DNA of 6,997 nt from assembly GCA_023416575.1 (NCBI GenBank), contig JAEZHL010000024.1:1-6997 (forward strand), written 5' to 3'. The translations under genes were made by a program, and so were the position numbers. This DNA is from Pseudomonadota bacterium (lineage in GTDB: Bacteria; Pseudomonadota; Alphaproteobacteria; Rhizobiales; Hyphomicrobiaceae). The notes under the pieces are model-generated. The model saw nothing but the letters and a program-made list of their open reading frames with translations, was not told the origin of the DNA and did not search any database. This document shows, in pieces, positions 6,270 to 6,997 of this stretch; the first letter of the stretch is position 1, and each line of letters opens with the position of its first letter.

Positions 6270-6997
6270 TCAGGTACGCATGAAGCCTTCGAGCTCGCCT
6301 TCCGCCCACGCCAGGGTGTCGTTCATCGACTCGCCGCGGAAATGGCGCACGACCATCTTGGTCATCAGACCCTGCGCGTAGATCTGCACGGCGATCCTGT
6401 GCGGTGTCGGCGCCGCCGCGATCGACAGCGTCTGCTGGTGGTGCGGATCGGGGTAGTGGTACAGCGTCCCCTTCGGCGGCCCCTCTTCGGCCCAGGTGCT
6501 GAAGGTCGTCTGCTTGGCGAACGACGGCAGGTCATAGCCCGCGCTCGCCTTGACCATGCTCTCCACAGTCTTCGTACCCGACAGGTGGACGAGCAGGCTC
6601 TTGGCGGCAGACTTGTTCTTGGAGAAGTTCCAGATGCCCCAGAGGTAGGGCAGGAACGGCGCGTAGCGACCCTTGGGGCCCGCCGGCATGCCATGCGTCC
6701 AGCACTGCTCCGCGATCTGCGGCGCATCGCGCTTGGCGACGGCCCAGGCGCTCGGCGGGTTCATAATCATGGCGCCGCGGCCGGACACCAGCCACTTGTT
6801 GTTCGAGGCATCGTCCCACGCCGGGGCATCCGGCGGCAGGAACGCGGTCAGCCGCTTGTAGTAGTCCAGCGCCTGCCGGACCTCGTCGGACTTGACCGTG
6901 ATGTTCTCCTTGCCATCGACGAGCACGGCGCCGAACGAGGAGAAGATCGCACCGGCGGTATCGACCGAATCCGTCGTCGTGCCGAGGCCGATCCCGA
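6270..6997 (-). CDS. ABC transporter solute-binding protein, CUT1/family 1 type (N-terminus outside window)
   Basis: The visible 241 residues are the C-terminal part of an extracellular binding protein, and the frame stays open to the window edge. A GTG at 6926 is only an internal valine codon, because the frame continues coherently upstream (GIGLGTTTDSVDTAGAIF). Typical family 1 features are the segment around NITVKSDEVRQALDYYKRL (a new-sequence-then-helix pattern), the MIMNPPSAWAVAK stretch, an aromatic strand YAPFLPYLWGIWNF where the lobes meet, and the C-terminal helix with WAEGELEGFM. The protein should be periplasmic, capture the solute and deliver it to the two permeases that follow. 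The signal peptide is outside the window. The ligand cannot be deduced. Family 1 proteins usually run to about 400-450 residues, so roughly 40-45 percent is missing. Confidence 0.93.
   Translation of the reverse strand, partial: GIGLGTTTDSVDTAGAIFSSFGAVLVDGKENITVKSDEVRQALDYYKRLTAFLPPDAPAWDDASNNKWLVSGRGAMIMNPPSAWAVAKRDAPQIAEQCWTHGMPAGPKGRYAPFLPYLWGIWNFSKNKSAAKSLLVHLSGTKTVESMVKASAGYDLPSFAKQTTFSTWAEEGPPKGTLYHYPDPHHQQTLSIAAAPTPHRIAVQIYAQGLMTKMVVRHFRGESMNDTLAWAEGELEGFMRT

Overview
The window is GC-rich and every gene I can support lies on the minus strand. Codon third positions are strongly G/C. The protein families suggest an alphaproteobacterium, most plausibly of the Hyphomicrobiales (Bradyrhizobium/Rhodopseudomonas-like). 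That placement is inferred from gene style and composition, because there is no rRNA or other phylogenetic marker here.

Read in the direction of transcription, from high to low coordinates, the window starts inside a CUT1-type (MalEFGK/UgpBAEC-like) ABC importer. First comes the C-terminal two thirds or so of a solute-binding protein (6270 to the window edge). A 162-nt gap with a strong 10-bp hairpin follows. Then come two tightly linked inner-membrane permeases (5175-6107 and 4261-5178, overlapping at the stop/start) and a complete ATPase with all nucleotide-binding motifs (3153-4253, 7 nt after the permease). Together they encode a binding-protein-dependent uptake system, probably for a sugar, polyol or related solute. 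The substrate cannot be read from the sequence. An FkbM-family SAM-dependent methyltransferase (2175-3113) follows only 39 nt after the ATPase and may be co-transcribed.

A 222-nt gap holding a possible promoter then separates this cluster from a small multi-pass membrane protein (1257-1952). That protein looks like three copies of a two-helix unit and has no function I recognise. After a further 217-nt gap with a long-range inverted repeat comes the last gene (from 1039 to the left edge). It is a TrmJ/SpoU-type tRNA 2'-O-methyltransferase whose reading frame is open upstream into a 153-residue cysteine-containing N-terminal region, so it appears to be a fusion or a strongly extended protein. 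Its C-terminus is cut by the window.

No tRNA, rRNA, CRISPR array, insertion sequence, attachment site or phage gene was seen. No gene-free stretch exceeds 300 bases. Most of the window is ordinary transporter chromosome. The items most worth a second look are the extended TrmJ-like gene and the three-fold repeat membrane protein.
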